DNA from: Antarcticibacterium arcticum
GTDB lineage: Bacteria; Bacteroidota; Bacteroidia; Flavobacteriales; Flavobacteriaceae
Assembly (NCBI RefSeq): GCF_007993795.1
Contig: NZ_CP042476.1
Span: 806,001-870,000 of the forward strand
DNA: 64,000 nt
Direction: 5' to 3'
Of the stretch, positions 51,559-61,166 are shown in pieces (positions within the stretch are counted from its first letter, which is position 1; each line of letters opens with the position of its first letter). The position numbers and the translations under genes are program-made. The notes under the pieces are model-generated. The model saw only the letters and a program-made list of their open reading frames with translations, ran no database searches and had not been told where the DNA came from.

Positions 51559-52848
51559 ATGAAAAAAATAATCAATCCCGAAAAAAGAGATTGGGAAGAG
51601 ATCCTTCGCAGGCCAACCCAAACCCTTGATGATATAGAAGCGACAGTTACAGAGGTTTTTTCTGAAATAAGAAAAAAGGGAGATACTGCAGTGGCAAAAT
51701 ACACGGCCCTTTTTGATGGAGTGAATCTTGAAAATGTAAAAGTATCTTCAGAAGAAATAAAGGAAGCAGAGCTTTTGGTTTCATCTGAATTAAAAGAGGC
51801 AATTGCACTTGCCAAGGCAAACATCGAAAAATTTCACAGGGCACAGGTTTCCCAAAGAATAAATGTTACTACCACCCCGGGAGTAGAATGTTGGCAGGAA
51901 AAAAGGCCTATAGAGAAAGTGGGATTGTATATTCCGGGTGGCACAGCACCATTATTTTCTACGATTCTTATGCTGGCAACCCCTGCAAACATTGCCGGAT
52001 GTAGGGAAATTGTGCTTTGCACCCCACCAAATAAAGAAGGTAAAGTGCATCCTGCAATTTTATACACTGCTGCCTTAAGCGGGGTTACCCAAATATTTAA
52101 GATTGGCGGGATACAAGCGATTGGGGCGCTTACTTTTGGAACAGAAACGGTTCCTAAGGTATACAAGATCTTTGGCCCCGGAAACCAGTTTGTTACTGTT
52201 GCCAAACAACTTGCTACCCGCCACAATGTAGCTATAGATATGCCTGCAGGGCCTTCTGAACTTCTGGTGGTGGCCGATGATACTGCCAACGCCTCCTTTG
52301 TTGCTTCCGATCTATTGAGCCAGGCCGAACATGGCGCAGACAGTCAGGTAATTCTGGTATCAACTTCAAATACTTTTTTGGATTCCGTAGAAATTGAAAT
52401 TGAGACCCAAATAAAAAACCTTCCGCGAAAAGACGTAGCCAAAAGATCGATTGAAAATTCACGGCTTATATTTGTAGAAGACGATACCACTGCCCTGGAA
52501 TTAATCAATGAATATGGCCCGGAGCATTTAATAATCTGTACCCGTAATGAGGAATTCTACGTTGACGGGATTATTAACGCGGGATCTGTATTTATAGGAA
52601 ATTACACCCCCGAAAGTGCGGGAGATTATGCATCGGGCACCAATCATACACTCCCTACCAATGGATACGCCAAACAATATAGCGGGGTGAACCTGGATAG
52701 TTTTTTGAAAAGTATGACCTTTCAGAAAATAAATGAAGAGGGAATAAAGGCCATTGGCCCCGCAATAGAATTAATGGCAGAGGCAGAGGGTTTACAGGCG
52801 CATAAGAATGCGGTAAGCCTGAGATTAAATGAATTGAACAAAAATTAA
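51559..52848 (+). CDS. hisD: Histidinol dehydrogenase
   Basis: A 429-residue protein of standard length. GLYIPGGTAPLFSTILMLA, the zinc-site region GPSELLVVADDTANA with ASDLLSQAEHGADSQ, and the loop NAGSVFIGNYTPESAGDYASGTNHTLPT are all present. It makes the last two oxidations, histidinol to histidine, with NAD. It follows hisG at 17 bases. Confidence 0.97.
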   Translation: MKKIINPEKRDWEEILRRPTQTLDDIEATVTEVFSEIRKKGDTAVAKYTALFDGVNLENVKVSSEEIKEAELLVSSELKEAIALAKANIEKFHRAQVSQRINVTTTPGVECWQEKRPIEKVGLYIPGGTAPLFSTILMLATPANIAGCREIVLCTPPNKEGKVHPAILYTAALSGVTQIFKIGGIQAIGALTFGTETVPKVYKIFGPGNQFVTVAKQLATRHNVAIDMPAGPSELLVVADDTANASFVASDLLSQAEHGADSQVILVSTSNTFLDSVEIEIETQIKNLPRKDVAKRSIENSRLIFVEDDTTALELINEYGPEHLIICTRNEEFYVDGIINAGSVFIGNYTPESAGDYASGTNHTLPTNGYAKQYSGVNLDSFLKSMTFQKINEEGIKAIGPAIELMAEAEGLQAHKNAVSLRLNELNKN

Positions 52849-52884
52849 TTATTAGTTTTTCCAGAACATAAGGAACAATATAAA

Positions 52885-53934
52885 ATGACCACAAACTTTA
52901 AGTTACAAGATCTTGTAAGACCCAATGTGGCAAGATTAAAACCATACTCCTCTGCCCGTGATGAATTCAAATCTACCGGGGAGGACATGATTTTTCTGGA
53001 TGCAAATGAAAATCCTTTTGATACAGATGTTAACCGGTATCCGGACCCGCAACAGAGAACTTTAAAATCTAAACTCGCAACTTTAAAAAATGTAGATCCG
53101 GCCGGCATATTGTTAGGAAATGGAAGTGACGAAGTTCTGGATCTGATATTCAGGGCTTTTTGCGAACCGGGAAGAGATAATGTTATTTCATTGCCCCCAA
53201 CTTATGGGATGTATAAGGTACTGGCAGATATCAACAATATTGAGAACAGGGAAATATTATTGACTGCCGATTTTGAACCAGATGTAGACGCAATTCTTGA
53301 AAATACCGATACATATACCAAAATGCTGTTTTTGTGTTCTCCCAACAACCCTACAGGTAATTCCTTTAAAAGAGAAAACATTTTGAAATTGCTGAATAAT
53401 TTTAAAGGGTTGTTGGTAATTGACGAAGCATATATAGATTTTGCCGAAGAGGAAAGCTGGATAAATAGTATGGAGAAATTCCCTAATCTGGTTTTAACCC
53501 AAACCCTATCCAAAGCCTATGGCCTGGCAGGTATACGTCTTGGAATCTGTTATGCCTCGCCGGAAATTATAAGTATCCTGAATAAGATCAAACCACCTTA
53601 TAATGTAAATGAACTCACCCAAAAAAGGGCTCTTGCCAGACTTTCGGATATTAATTTGGTTAATAGCGAAATTTCTGGAATACTGCAGGAAAGAGATTTG
53701 CTATTTAAAGTTTTACTTGAAGTTAGCTTTGTAGAAAAAGTTTATCCCTCTCAGGCAAATTTTATACTTATAAAAGTTGATGATGCCAACAAAAGATATA
53801 CGCAATTGCTGGAAAAGGGAGTAGTGCTAAGAAACCGTAGCTCACATCCGCTTTGTGAAAATACCTTGAGAATTACAGTAGGAACAAGCGAAGAAAACCG
53901 TCAACTAATTTCCATTTTAAAAGATCTTAAATAA
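52885..53934 (+). CDS. hisC: Histidinol-phosphate aminotransferase
   Basis: A 349-residue class II aminotransferase. LDANENPFD and LCSPNNPTGN mark the substrate and cofactor regions, VIDEAYIDF holds the PLP aspartate and tyrosine, and the Schiff-base lysine is in TQTLSKAYGLAGIRLG. It converts imidazole acetol phosphate to histidinol phosphate with glutamate. Spacing to hisD is 36 bases. Confidence 0.96.
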   Translation: MTTNFKLQDLVRPNVARLKPYSSARDEFKSTGEDMIFLDANENPFDTDVNRYPDPQQRTLKSKLATLKNVDPAGILLGNGSDEVLDLIFRAFCEPGRDNVISLPPTYGMYKVLADINNIENREILLTADFEPDVDAILENTDTYTKMLFLCSPNNPTGNSFKRENILKLLNNFKGLLVIDEAYIDFAEEESWINSMEKFPNLVLTQTLSKAYGLAGIRLGICYASPEIISILNKIKPPYNVNELTQKRALARLSDINLVNSEISGILQERDLLFKVLLEVSFVEKVYPSQANFILIKVDDANKRYTQLLEKGVVLRNRSSHPLCENTLRITVGTSEENRQLISILKDLK

Positions 53935-53975
53935 AAATACAGGGAATCTTCCCTTATAGAAATAAATAAGTTATT

Positions 53976-55118
53976 ATGAAGAAAGTACTTTTTATAGACC
54001 GCGACGGAACCATTATCCATGAGCCTGAAGGTTACCAGATAGATCACCTTGATAAACTAGAATTCTATCCCGGCGCGCTTTATTATTTAACCAAAATCGC
54101 GAAGGAACTGGATTATGAACTGGTAATGGTTACCAATCAGGACGGTTTAGGGACACATTCTTTTCCCGAAGACAGTTTCTGGCCTATCCAGAATTTTATA
54201 GTAAGGACATTTGCCAATGAGGGGGTAAACTTTATTGATTCTCTTATAGACCGCACCTTTGCAAAGGATAATGCCCATACCAGGAAACCGAATACGGGAC
54301 TGTTGGAAGATAAATATTTGGATAAACCGGAACATTATGATCTGGCCAATTCTTATATGATAGGGGACCGACTAACTGATATGGAATTTGCCCGCAACTT
54401 TGGTGGGAAAGGAATTTTTATTGATACCCATGCGGAGTTGGGAGCCGATGAGATTGGATCTCATCCCGATGACGTGGAAAAATGCATTGTTCTAAAGACC
54501 AGTAGCTGGAAAGATATTTATGAATTTCTAAAACTGGAGGAGCGAACTGCGGAAATAACCCGAAAGACCAATGAAACCGATATTTATATAAAATTAAACC
54601 TGGACGGAACAGGCAAGTCTGAAATTTCCACCGGCATCAGCTTTTTTGACCATATGCTGGATCAAATTGCCAGGCATGGGCAAATGGACCTTGTAGTGAA
54701 TGTAAAAGGAGATCTTGAGGTAGATGAGCACCATACCATTGAAGATACCGCAATAGCGCTGGGAGAGGTATTCAGCAAAGCCCTGGGAAATAAGCTGGGA
54801 ATTGAACGATACGGTTTTTGCCTGCCTATGGATGATTGCCTCGCACAGGTAGCCCTTGATTTTGGGGGAAGAAACTGGCTGGTATGGGACGCCGAATTTA
54901 AGAGAGAAATGATAGGGCAAATGCCCACAGAAATGTTCTATCACTTTTTCAAATCATTTAGTGACGGGGCAAAAGCCAATATTAATATCAAAGCCGAAGG
55001 CACCAATGAACATCACAAAATTGAAGCAATTTTCAAGGCCTTTGCAAAATCTATAAAAATGGCGGTAAAAAGGGATGTTGAAAAAATGATCCTTCCTTCT
55101 ACAAAAGGAATGCTATAG
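53976..55118 (+). CDS. hisB: Bifunctional histidinol-phosphatase / imidazoleglycerol-phosphate dehydratase
   Basis: A 380-residue fusion. Residues 1-165 are a HAD phosphatase with DRDGTIIHEPEGY (nucleophile and acid-base Asp) and GDRLTDMEFARNFG. Residues about 190-380 are the dehydratase with its metal histidines in FFDHMLDQIARHG, DEHHTIEDTAIALG and GTNEHHKIEA. It performs steps 6 and 8 of the pathway. The gap to hisH is 89 bases, larger than others in the operon, and contains a 16-codon frame of unclear meaning. Confidence 0.97.
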   Translation: MKKVLFIDRDGTIIHEPEGYQIDHLDKLEFYPGALYYLTKIAKELDYELVMVTNQDGLGTHSFPEDSFWPIQNFIVRTFANEGVNFIDSLIDRTFAKDNAHTRKPNTGLLEDKYLDKPEHYDLANSYMIGDRLTDMEFARNFGGKGIFIDTHAELGADEIGSHPDDVEKCIVLKTSSWKDIYEFLKLEERTAEITRKTNETDIYIKLNLDGTGKSEISTGISFFDHMLDQIARHGQMDLVVNVKGDLEVDEHHTIEDTAIALGEVFSKALGNKLGIERYGFCLPMDDCLAQVALDFGGRNWLVWDAEFKREMIGQMPTEMFYHFFKSFSDGAKANINIKAEGTNEHHKIEAIFKAFAKSIKMAVKRDVEKMILPSTKGML

Positions 55119-55207
55119 ACATAATACATATCCTGAGGTAAACTTAAAAAGTAAAATGACAACCAAAACACATAAATTTTCCCAAACCTCGGCAAAAAGC
55201 AGATAAA

Positions 55208-55789
55208 ATGAAAATAGCGATAATAGATTATGGTGCGGGTAATATCATGAGCATCAAATTTGCCATTCAGCGGCTGGGTTACGAGGCAGTATTAACCAGT
55301 GATGCCAGTGAAATTAAAAATGCCGATAAGGTAATATTTCCGGGAGTGGGAGAAGCAGGAAGCGCCATGAGAATGCTGCGTTCCACAGGATTAGACCTCC
55401 TGATTCCCACTTTAAAACAACCGGTGTTAGGAATTTGCCTTGGAATGCAATTAATGTGTGAATCCTCTGAAGAAGGGAATACAACCGGACTCGGAATTTT
55501 TGAAGCGAAAGTGGTGAAATTCAATAATGGGCTGAAAGTCCCCCAAATAGGCTGGAATAAGATCTACGATCTTGAATCTCCTCTTTTTGAAGGGGTAGAG
55601 GAAAATGATTATATCTACCTCGTACATAGTTATTACATTCCCGAATGCGACGAAACCATTGCAAAAACCGAATATGGAATTGAATATACTACCGCTATCA
55701 AAAAAGACAATTTTTACGGGGTACAATTTCATCCGGAGAAAAGCAGTGATGCAGGGGAGAGAATTTTAAAAAACTTTTTGGATTTATAG
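55208..55789 (+). CDS. hisH: Imidazole glycerol phosphate synthase, glutaminase subunit
   Basis: A 193-residue class I glutamine amidotransferase. The nucleophile cysteine is in PVLGICLGMQLM, and the catalytic His and Glu are in GVQFHPEKSS. IIDYGAGNIMSI is the usual N-terminus. It passes ammonia to HisF. Confidence 0.97.
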   Translation: MKIAIIDYGAGNIMSIKFAIQRLGYEAVLTSDASEIKNADKVIFPGVGEAGSAMRMLRSTGLDLLIPTLKQPVLGICLGMQLMCESSEEGNTTGLGIFEAKVVKFNNGLKVPQIGWNKIYDLESPLFEGVEENDYIYLVHSYYIPECDETIAKTEYGIEYTTAIKKDNFYGVQFHPEKSSDAGERILKNFLDL

Positions 55790-55820
55790 AATTACCAAGT
55801 AGTAATAAACAAAAGAAAAT

Positions 55821-56576
55821 ATGAGAATAATACCTGCCATAGATATTATAGACGGGAAATGTGTAAGGCTCTCAAAAGGAGATTATAACACAAAAAAAAT
55901 ATATAATGAAAATCCCCTGGAAGTGGCAAAGGAATTTGAAGCTCACGGGATCAAGTATTTACACCTTGTAGATCTGGACGGGGCAAAATCACAGCATATA
56001 GTCAATCATAAAGTTCTTGAAAAGATCGCTTCTCAAACCGGCTTATCAATTGATTTTGGCGGCGGATTGAAAACTGAAAAGGACCTTGAAATAGCCTTTG
56101 AAAGTGGTGCCAAACAAATAACCGGGGGAAGTATTGCGGTGAAAAATAAGGATATGTTCAAATCCTGGCTTAAAAAATACGGGAGTGATAAGATCATCCT
56201 GGGAGCCGATGCACAGAATGAAAAGGTAGCTATAAGCGGCTGGCTGGAAGAATCACGGGAAGATCTAATTCCTTTTATTAAAGAGTTCCAAACTGAAGGG
56301 GTTAAATACGTGATTTGTACAGATATTTCAAAGGACGGAATGCTGGAAGGCCCTTCTTTTGAGCTTTATAAAAGAATCCTGATGGAAACTGGCGCCGAGG
56401 GAAATATTATCAATCTTATAGCTTCGGGAGGGATCTCTACTTTTAATGAACTTCCGGCACTCGCTGAAATGGGATGCGAGGGAACCATTATTGGCAAAGC
56501 TATTTATGAGGGAAGGATAAGCCTGAAACAACTGGAATATTATATTTTGAATACCCCACAATCTTCCCGGAATTGA
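55821..56576 (+). CDS. hisA: ProFAR isomerase HisA
   Basis: A 251-residue TIM barrel. RIIPAIDIIDGKCVRL carries the catalytic Asp, DFGGGLKTEKDLEIAFESGA the first phosphate-binding loop, and CTDISKDGMLEGP the second Asp. It converts ProFAR to PRFAR. It lies between hisH and hisF in the usual order. Confidence 0.96.
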   Translation: MRIIPAIDIIDGKCVRLSKGDYNTKKIYNENPLEVAKEFEAHGIKYLHLVDLDGAKSQHIVNHKVLEKIASQTGLSIDFGGGLKTEKDLEIAFESGAKQITGGSIAVKNKDMFKSWLKKYGSDKIILGADAQNEKVAISGWLEESREDLIPFIKEFQTEGVKYVICTDISKDGMLEGPSFELYKRILMETGAEGNIINLIASGGISTFNELPALAEMGCEGTIIGKAIYEGRISLKQLEYYILNTPQSSRN

Positions 56577-56615
56577 AATTAACTCAAAGGTAGAAGAAAG
56601 CAAATAATAAAGAAT

Positions 56616-57377
56616 ATGCTTACAAAAAGAATAATTCCCTGCCTGGATATTAAAAATGGGCGTACGGTAAAAGGAGTGAATTTCATTGACCTTAGGGACG
56701 CAGGGGATCCTGTAGAACTGGCCGAATTTTATGCAGGAACCGGAGCAGATGAACTGGTCTTCCTGGATATTTCGGCCACAGAGGAGGGCAGGAGGACTCT
56801 TGCAGATCTGGTGCTTAGAGTTGCCGAAAAAGTGAACATTCCCTTCACGGTGGGGGGTGGTATTTCCTCGATAGAAGATGTGGATATCCTCCTGCAAAAT
56901 GGAGCCGACAAGGTTTCGATAAATTCTTCAGCAGTAAAAAATCCGCAGTTGATCAATGATCTGGCGGCCAAGTTTGGAAGCCAGTGTATTACGGTGGCCA
57001 TCGATGCCAAAGAAATTAACGGGGAGTGGCTTGTTCACCTGGTGGGAGGAAAAGTTCCTACGTCCCTTAATTTGTTTGAATGGGCCAAAGAAGTTGAAAG
57101 AAGAGGAGCGGGGGAAATTCTTTTTACCTCTATGAACAATGACGGGACAAAAGAAGGATTTGCAAATGAGGCGTTGGCCCGTCTCTCTACTGAGCTGAAT
57201 ATACCAATAATTGCTTCCGGGGGTGCGGGGAATATGCAGCATTTTTGTGATGCCTTTACGCGGGGAAAAGCTGATGCGGCATTGGCAGCCAGTGTTTTTC
57301 ATTTTAAAGAAATAGACATCCGGGAGCTCAAGGAAGAACTGGATTCCCGGGGAGTACCTGTGAGAAAGATTAAATAA
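56616..57377 (+). CDS. hisF: Imidazole glycerol phosphate synthase, cyclase subunit
   Basis: A 253-residue TIM barrel. MLTKRIIPCLDIKNGRTVKG has the first catalytic Asp, TVGGGISSIEDV the phosphate loop, and SMNNDGTKEGF the second Asp. With HisH it forms the cyclase-amidotransferase that makes imidazole glycerol phosphate and AICAR. Confidence 0.97.
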   Translation: MLTKRIIPCLDIKNGRTVKGVNFIDLRDAGDPVELAEFYAGTGADELVFLDISATEEGRRTLADLVLRVAEKVNIPFTVGGGISSIEDVDILLQNGADKVSINSSAVKNPQLINDLAAKFGSQCITVAIDAKEINGEWLVHLVGGKVPTSLNLFEWAKEVERRGAGEILFTSMNNDGTKEGFANEALARLSTELNIPIIASGGAGNMQHFCDAFTRGKADAALAASVFHFKEIDIRELKEELDSRGVPVRKIK

Positions 57378-57415
57378 AATCAGCAAGCCTGCATTTGGGC
57401 ACAATAAATAAAAAT

Positions 57416-58033
57416 ATGGAAATTGATTTCAATAAAAATGGCGACGGCCTTGTACCGGCAATAATCCAGGACAATATTACCAAAAAGGTTTTGATGCTGG
57501 GCTATATGAATGAGGAGGCTTTTTTAAAAACGAATGAAACCGGCAAAGTGACTTTTTTCAGCAGAACAAAGAACCGTTTATGGACAAAAGGAGAGGAGAG
57601 CGGGAATTTTCTGCATTTGGTAAGTATTCTGAATGATTGTGATAATGATACCTTATTGATAAATGTAAACCCAACGGGGCCCACCTGTCACAAAGGGACT
57701 GATACCTGCTGGGGAGAAGAGAATAATTCCGGGTTCGGGTTTCTCTCAAAACTGGAGGGAATCATTGGAGACCGTAAAAAATCAAGTGAAGTATCTCCCG
57801 AGTTACGGCAAGGGGATACCAGTTATATTGTTTCCTTATTTGATGCCGGAATTAATAAGATCGCACAAAAAGTGGGGGAAGAAGCAGTAGAAACGGTGAT
57901 TGAGGCCAAGGATGAAAACAACGAGCTTTTTTTAAGTGAAAGTGCCGATCTTCTTTTTCATTACCTCATTTTGCTTCAGGCAAAAGGTTTCACTCTTAAA
58001 GATATTGAAAGGGTGCTGCAGGCAAGACATTAA
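57416..58033 (+). CDS. hisI: Bifunctional phosphoribosyl-AMP cyclohydrolase / phosphoribosyl-ATP pyrophosphatase
   Basis: A 205-residue HisIE fusion. I start it at the ATG at 57416; a frame opening at a TTG at 57395 adds seven residues without family support. Residues 1-110 are the cyclohydrolase (LMLGYMNEEAFLKT, TGPTCHKGTDTCW with zinc-binding cysteines). Residues 115-205 are the pyrophosphatase (AQKVGEEAVETVIEAKDEN). It performs steps 2 and 3 and closes the operon, which ends at the terminator at 58038. Confidence 0.96.
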   Translation: MEIDFNKNGDGLVPAIIQDNITKKVLMLGYMNEEAFLKTNETGKVTFFSRTKNRLWTKGEESGNFLHLVSILNDCDNDTLLINVNPTGPTCHKGTDTCWGEENNSGFGFLSKLEGIIGDRKKSSEVSPELRQGDTSYIVSLFDAGINKIAQKVGEEAVETVIEAKDENNELFLSESADLLFHYLILLQAKGFTLKDIERVLQARH

Positions 58034-58037
58034 AAAG

Positions 58038-58069
58038 GAGGTTGTTTCAAATTCTTCTGAAACAACCTC
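58038..58069. terminator. Terminator of the histidine operon, shared with the convergent gene
   Basis: GAGGTTGTTTCA (58038-58049) pairs with TGAAACAACCTC (58058-58069) around an 8-base loop. The following T tract is weak (TTATCTTATTT). Confidence 0.75.
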
Positions 58070-58074
58070 TTATC

Positions 58075-58476
58075 TTATTTATAATTATTTGCGGCATAGG
58101 TAGCAACATCCTGGTCGTTTTCCACACTGCTGCCTGAAACTCCAATTGCTCCAATAACCTCCCCGCTACTGTCCTTAATCAATACACCGCCGGGAAAAGT
58201 AATCAATCCCATATTGGAATGTTCTATATTGAACAAAGCCTCTCCCGGTTGAGAAAGCTTACCAAGTTCGCCCGTTTCCATATTGAAAAACCTCGCGGTC
58301 TTGGCCTTTTTAATAGCAATATCAATTGATCCCAGCCAGGCATTGTCCATTCTTGTAAAGGCCGTTAAATTCGCGCCTGCATCTACTACGGCAATATTCA
58401 TTTTTAATCCTAATTCACTGGATTTGGTAAGGGCTGCCTCAATGGCGTTTTGGGCCTGCTTCAAAGTAATATTCAT
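58075..58476 (-). CDS. HbpS/GlcG-like heme-degrading or heme-binding protein
   Basis: A 133-residue protein of the DUF336 (GlcG/HbpS) family. MNITLKQAQNAIEAAL is the start of the fold, NIAVVDAGANLTAFTRMDNAWLGSIDIAIKKAKTA the core, and GVLIKDSSGEVIGAIGVSGSSVENDQDVA the C-terminal sheet. Members bind or degrade heme or are of unknown function; it has no signal peptide, so it is cytoplasmic. It is next to a pirin gene on the same strand at an 81-base gap. Confidence 0.88.
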   Translation of the reverse strand: MNITLKQAQNAIEAALTKSSELGLKMNIAVVDAGANLTAFTRMDNAWLGSIDIAIKKAKTARFFNMETGELGKLSQPGEALFNIEHSNMGLITFPGGVLIKDSSGEVIGAIGVSGSSVENDQDVATYAANNYK

Positions 58477-58557
58477 AGCATTTATATTTTTTCAGGAAAG
58501 CTACAAAATACCTTTAATCACCGGGAAAGGTTTAAGAGGATTATAACAGAATGCTGC

Positions 58558-59415
58558 CTAGTTGTGATCCCATTTCCCCAATTTTCCCTGTTGGAAGTCC
58601 TGATATGCCTGGTCTATTTCCTCCATAGTATTCATTACGAAGGGGCCTCGTGCAACAACGGGTTCATTAAAAGGTTTTGCATGACCAAGAAGCAAAGTAC
58701 TGTCTGCCAAAGCAATTATTTCCAAAGCTTCTTCATTATTTTCAAATTCTACCAGATGAAGTGATTTTCCAGAAGTACCGTTGACCAGGAGTTCCCCTTT
58801 GATCACATAAAAAAAGATGTTATGGTCAAGCGGAATTTTTAATTCCAGTTTCCCTGTGTCCTTGAAATTAATTGTTGAAAGATTGATTTCGGTAAGGGTT
58901 TCGAAGGCACCCATGGTCCCGGACAGTTCTCCTGAAATAACACGTGCGGTTACCTTACCTTCATCAAAGGTTATGGTTGGAATGTGGTCCTGTTGAAGAC
59001 CTTTATATTTTGGTGCAGTCATTTTTAACCTGGCGGGAAGATTCAGCCATAGTTGGAGGATCTCCAGGTCGCCACCAAATTTTTTAAAATCATCTGAAGA
59101 AATTTCAGCGTGCATGAGTCCGCTTCCGGCGGTCATCCATTGCACGCCACCGCTGTATATTACACTTTCATTCCCGCCGGAATCTTTATGTGAAATATCC
59201 CCATCAAGAATAAATGTCACCGTTTCCATTCCGCGATGCGGATGCGGGCCAAAGGGTAGGCCGTTATTGTTGGGGCCATAGGTTTGAGGCCCGTGATGAT
59301 TAAGGAAAAGAAAGGGGTCTATCATTTGCAAATCCCGTGTGGGCATAGGGGAGTAGGTTACAAGATCGGCTATTGGGCGGTATTCCGCTTTATGAATGTT
59401 TTTAATGGTTCGCAT
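58558..59415 (-). CDS. Pirin family protein
   Basis: A 285-residue bicupin. The first cupin has the metal-binding pattern HHGPQ...GLPFGPHPHRGMETVTFILDG and the later acidic/His residues in GLMHAEIS. Pirins are iron proteins with quercetinase-like or regulatory roles. The substrate is unknown. Confidence 0.92.
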   Translation of the reverse strand: MRTIKNIHKAEYRPIADLVTYSPMPTRDLQMIDPFLFLNHHGPQTYGPNNNGLPFGPHPHRGMETVTFILDGDISHKDSGGNESVIYSGGVQWMTAGSGLMHAEISSDDFKKFGGDLEILQLWLNLPARLKMTAPKYKGLQQDHIPTITFDEGKVTARVISGELSGTMGAFETLTEINLSTINFKDTGKLELKIPLDHNIFFYVIKGELLVNGTSGKSLHLVEFENNEEALEIIALADSTLLLGHAKPFNEPVVARGPFVMNTMEEIDQAYQDFQQGKLGKWDHN

Positions 59416-59649
59416 CTAATGGCAGTTTTCTTTACAAGGTAAAAAATATTAAAATGTTTTCAAGGCCTTAGGCCAGAGAAAAAGCTTTTAATATTAATTA
59501 AAAAACTACTCTAAAAAATAGATCCAGAGAGGCAAAAATTATTTTTCAGCATCCAGATTTTCAATTGGTTTTTTAGCTAATTTTAATAGGGTGCGAATGA
59601 ATTAAAACAGATCTTAAAATTAATGAACAACAAAAGCATTTTGGTTTAA

Positions 59650-60246
59650 ATGGTTAAGGCCCAACATTTTTACGAAAGTTATTTTCACAGGTTAAAGCTA
59701 TGGATAACTACCTTTTTTTTATTTGTATGTTCCGCGGGGTTTTCCCAAAACAGTCAATTGGATGTAGGCTTAAGATTTCAGAAAACTGTTAATCTTTATT
59801 ATGAAAACGGTTTTACAGTTCAATATACCAATAGTCACTTACTCTCTCAACGATTATATTTTGGAGTATCCTATGTAACCAGCAGGCTGGGAAGTGCTAT
59901 GGGAACAAATGCTATAAAACAGGACAACATTTTTATTTCAACCACCTATATGTTTAGACCGGCAAGAAGCCTTAAGCCGTTTATAAGATTAAATACCGGC
60001 TACTTTTTTGCAGATTATGAAGAACCGATTTTTGATGTTTTACCAAATTCATCTTTTTTACTTTCCCCCGAAGCCGGCCTCGCCCTTAGTTTTAATAATC
60101 CCCTGAAACTAAATTTATCCCTGGGTTATAACCTTATAACAGGGGACGGTGTTGATGGAGCCGGAACATTATTTCCGGTATTTATACAAACCGGAGTAAC
60201 CTGGAACTTATTCTCAAATAATAAAGATGATGAAAAAGGTCTTTAG
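59650..60246 (+). CDS. Outer-membrane beta-barrel-like protein
   Basis: A 198-residue exported protein with a hydrophobic signal segment at about residues 15-32 (WITTFFLFVCSAGFSQ). The mature part alternates strand-like aromatic segments such as YFGVSYVTSRLG and LNLSLGYNLITG, ending in FIQTGVTWNLFS. This looks like a small eight-stranded outer-membrane barrel. I recognise no family name. Its end overlaps the start of the lipoprotein gene by 20 bases, so the two are translationally coupled. Confidence 0.7.
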   Translation: MVKAQHFYESYFHRLKLWITTFFLFVCSAGFSQNSQLDVGLRFQKTVNLYYENGFTVQYTNSHLLSQRLYFGVSYVTSRLGSAMGTNAIKQDNIFISTTYMFRPARSLKPFIRLNTGYFFADYEEPIFDVLPNSSFLLSPEAGLALSFNNPLKLNLSLGYNLITGDGVDGAGTLFPVFIQTGVTWNLFSNNKDDEKGL

Positions 60247-61159
60247 CTGTATTTTGATCTTAATAGTAATAACAGGTTGTTCCAAAGATCCTGATATTAC
60301 CAATGATATGTTGGACGGGGATTTAATATTTGATCCTTCGCTATACAATCCTCAGGATTTTCTGGTTTCTTATGCCATTCCCAATCCTACCCCAGAACAG
60401 GCTCTTATGCCGGTAATTATTACAAGTCACGGCTATACAGCGACAACCTTCGAGTGGAATGAATTTGTGCAATTTGCAGATTCCAAAGATGTCCTGGTGT
60501 CACAAGTATTATTGAACGGCCATGGCAGGTCTTATAATGATTTTCAAAATTCAACCTGGCGAGATTGGCAACGTTCCCTGATTGATGAATATGAGCGGTT
60601 GGTTCAACAAGGCTATCAAAATATTCATTTTCTGGGATCTTCTACGAGTGGTGCACTTCTGATGGAATTGATTGCAGCCGGTTATTTTAAAGACCGGGTG
60701 ACACCCGGGCAATTTTTATTGGTAGACCCCATAGTAATTCCCTCCAATAAAAGCTTGTCCTTAATCCATGTTTTTGGACCTATGATGGGGTTTTTGGAGG
60801 AAGATCAAACCGCAGAAGAGGACAAAGTTTATTACCATTTCAGGCCGCAGGAAACCCTTCGAGAACTACAGAATTTACTTAACAAGGTTCGCAAGGAACT
60901 GGAAAAAGGAGTGGTATTGCCCCAGGGCAGTTCCCTGAAGGTTTATAAATCTATTCAAGACCCTACAGCAGATCCTGTAAGCGCAGTTCTTATTTACAAA
61001 GGATTAAAATTGGCTGATGGCAGGCCTGTAGACGTGGAAATGGTTGAATCTGGATTACATGTATTTACACGTCTTGAATTGAGAGACCCTACGAATACGG
61101 ATAGGTTAAATCAATTGGCGGCATTCAATGATATTATATCACGGGTTTTAAATAATTGA
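60227..61159 (+). CDS. Lipoprotein with alpha/beta-hydrolase fold
   Basis: A 310-residue protein. The N-terminal signal with lipobox ITGC (Cys at about residue 18) predicts a lipid-anchored protein. The rest is a hydrolase: HGYTATTFEWNEF after the first strand (oxyanion region), nucleophile Ser in FLGSSTSGAL, an acidic residue near LLVDPIVIPSN, and a late His in ESGLHVFTRLEL. An esterase or carboxylic-ester hydrolase acting in the periplasm is inferred. It overlaps the barrel gene and may work with it. Either of two tandem ATGs can be the start. Confidence 0.8.
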   Translation: MMKKVFSCILILIVITGCSKDPDITNDMLDGDLIFDPSLYNPQDFLVSYAIPNPTPEQALMPVIITSHGYTATTFEWNEFVQFADSKDVLVSQVLLNGHGRSYNDFQNSTWRDWQRSLIDEYERLVQQGYQNIHFLGSSTSGALLMELIAAGYFKDRVTPGQFLLVDPIVIPSNKSLSLIHVFGPMMGFLEEDQTAEEDKVYYHFRPQETLRELQNLLNKVRKELEKGVVLPQGSSLKVYKSIQDPTADPVSAVLIYKGLKLADGRPVDVEMVESGLHVFTRLELRDPTNTDRLNQLAAFNDIISRVLNN

Positions 61160-61166
61160 TAATTTG

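Noticed and set aside
55156..55206. A 16-codon frame between hisB and hisH
   Set aside because: It could couple translation to hisH, but it is too short and has no recognisable features; it is most likely chance.
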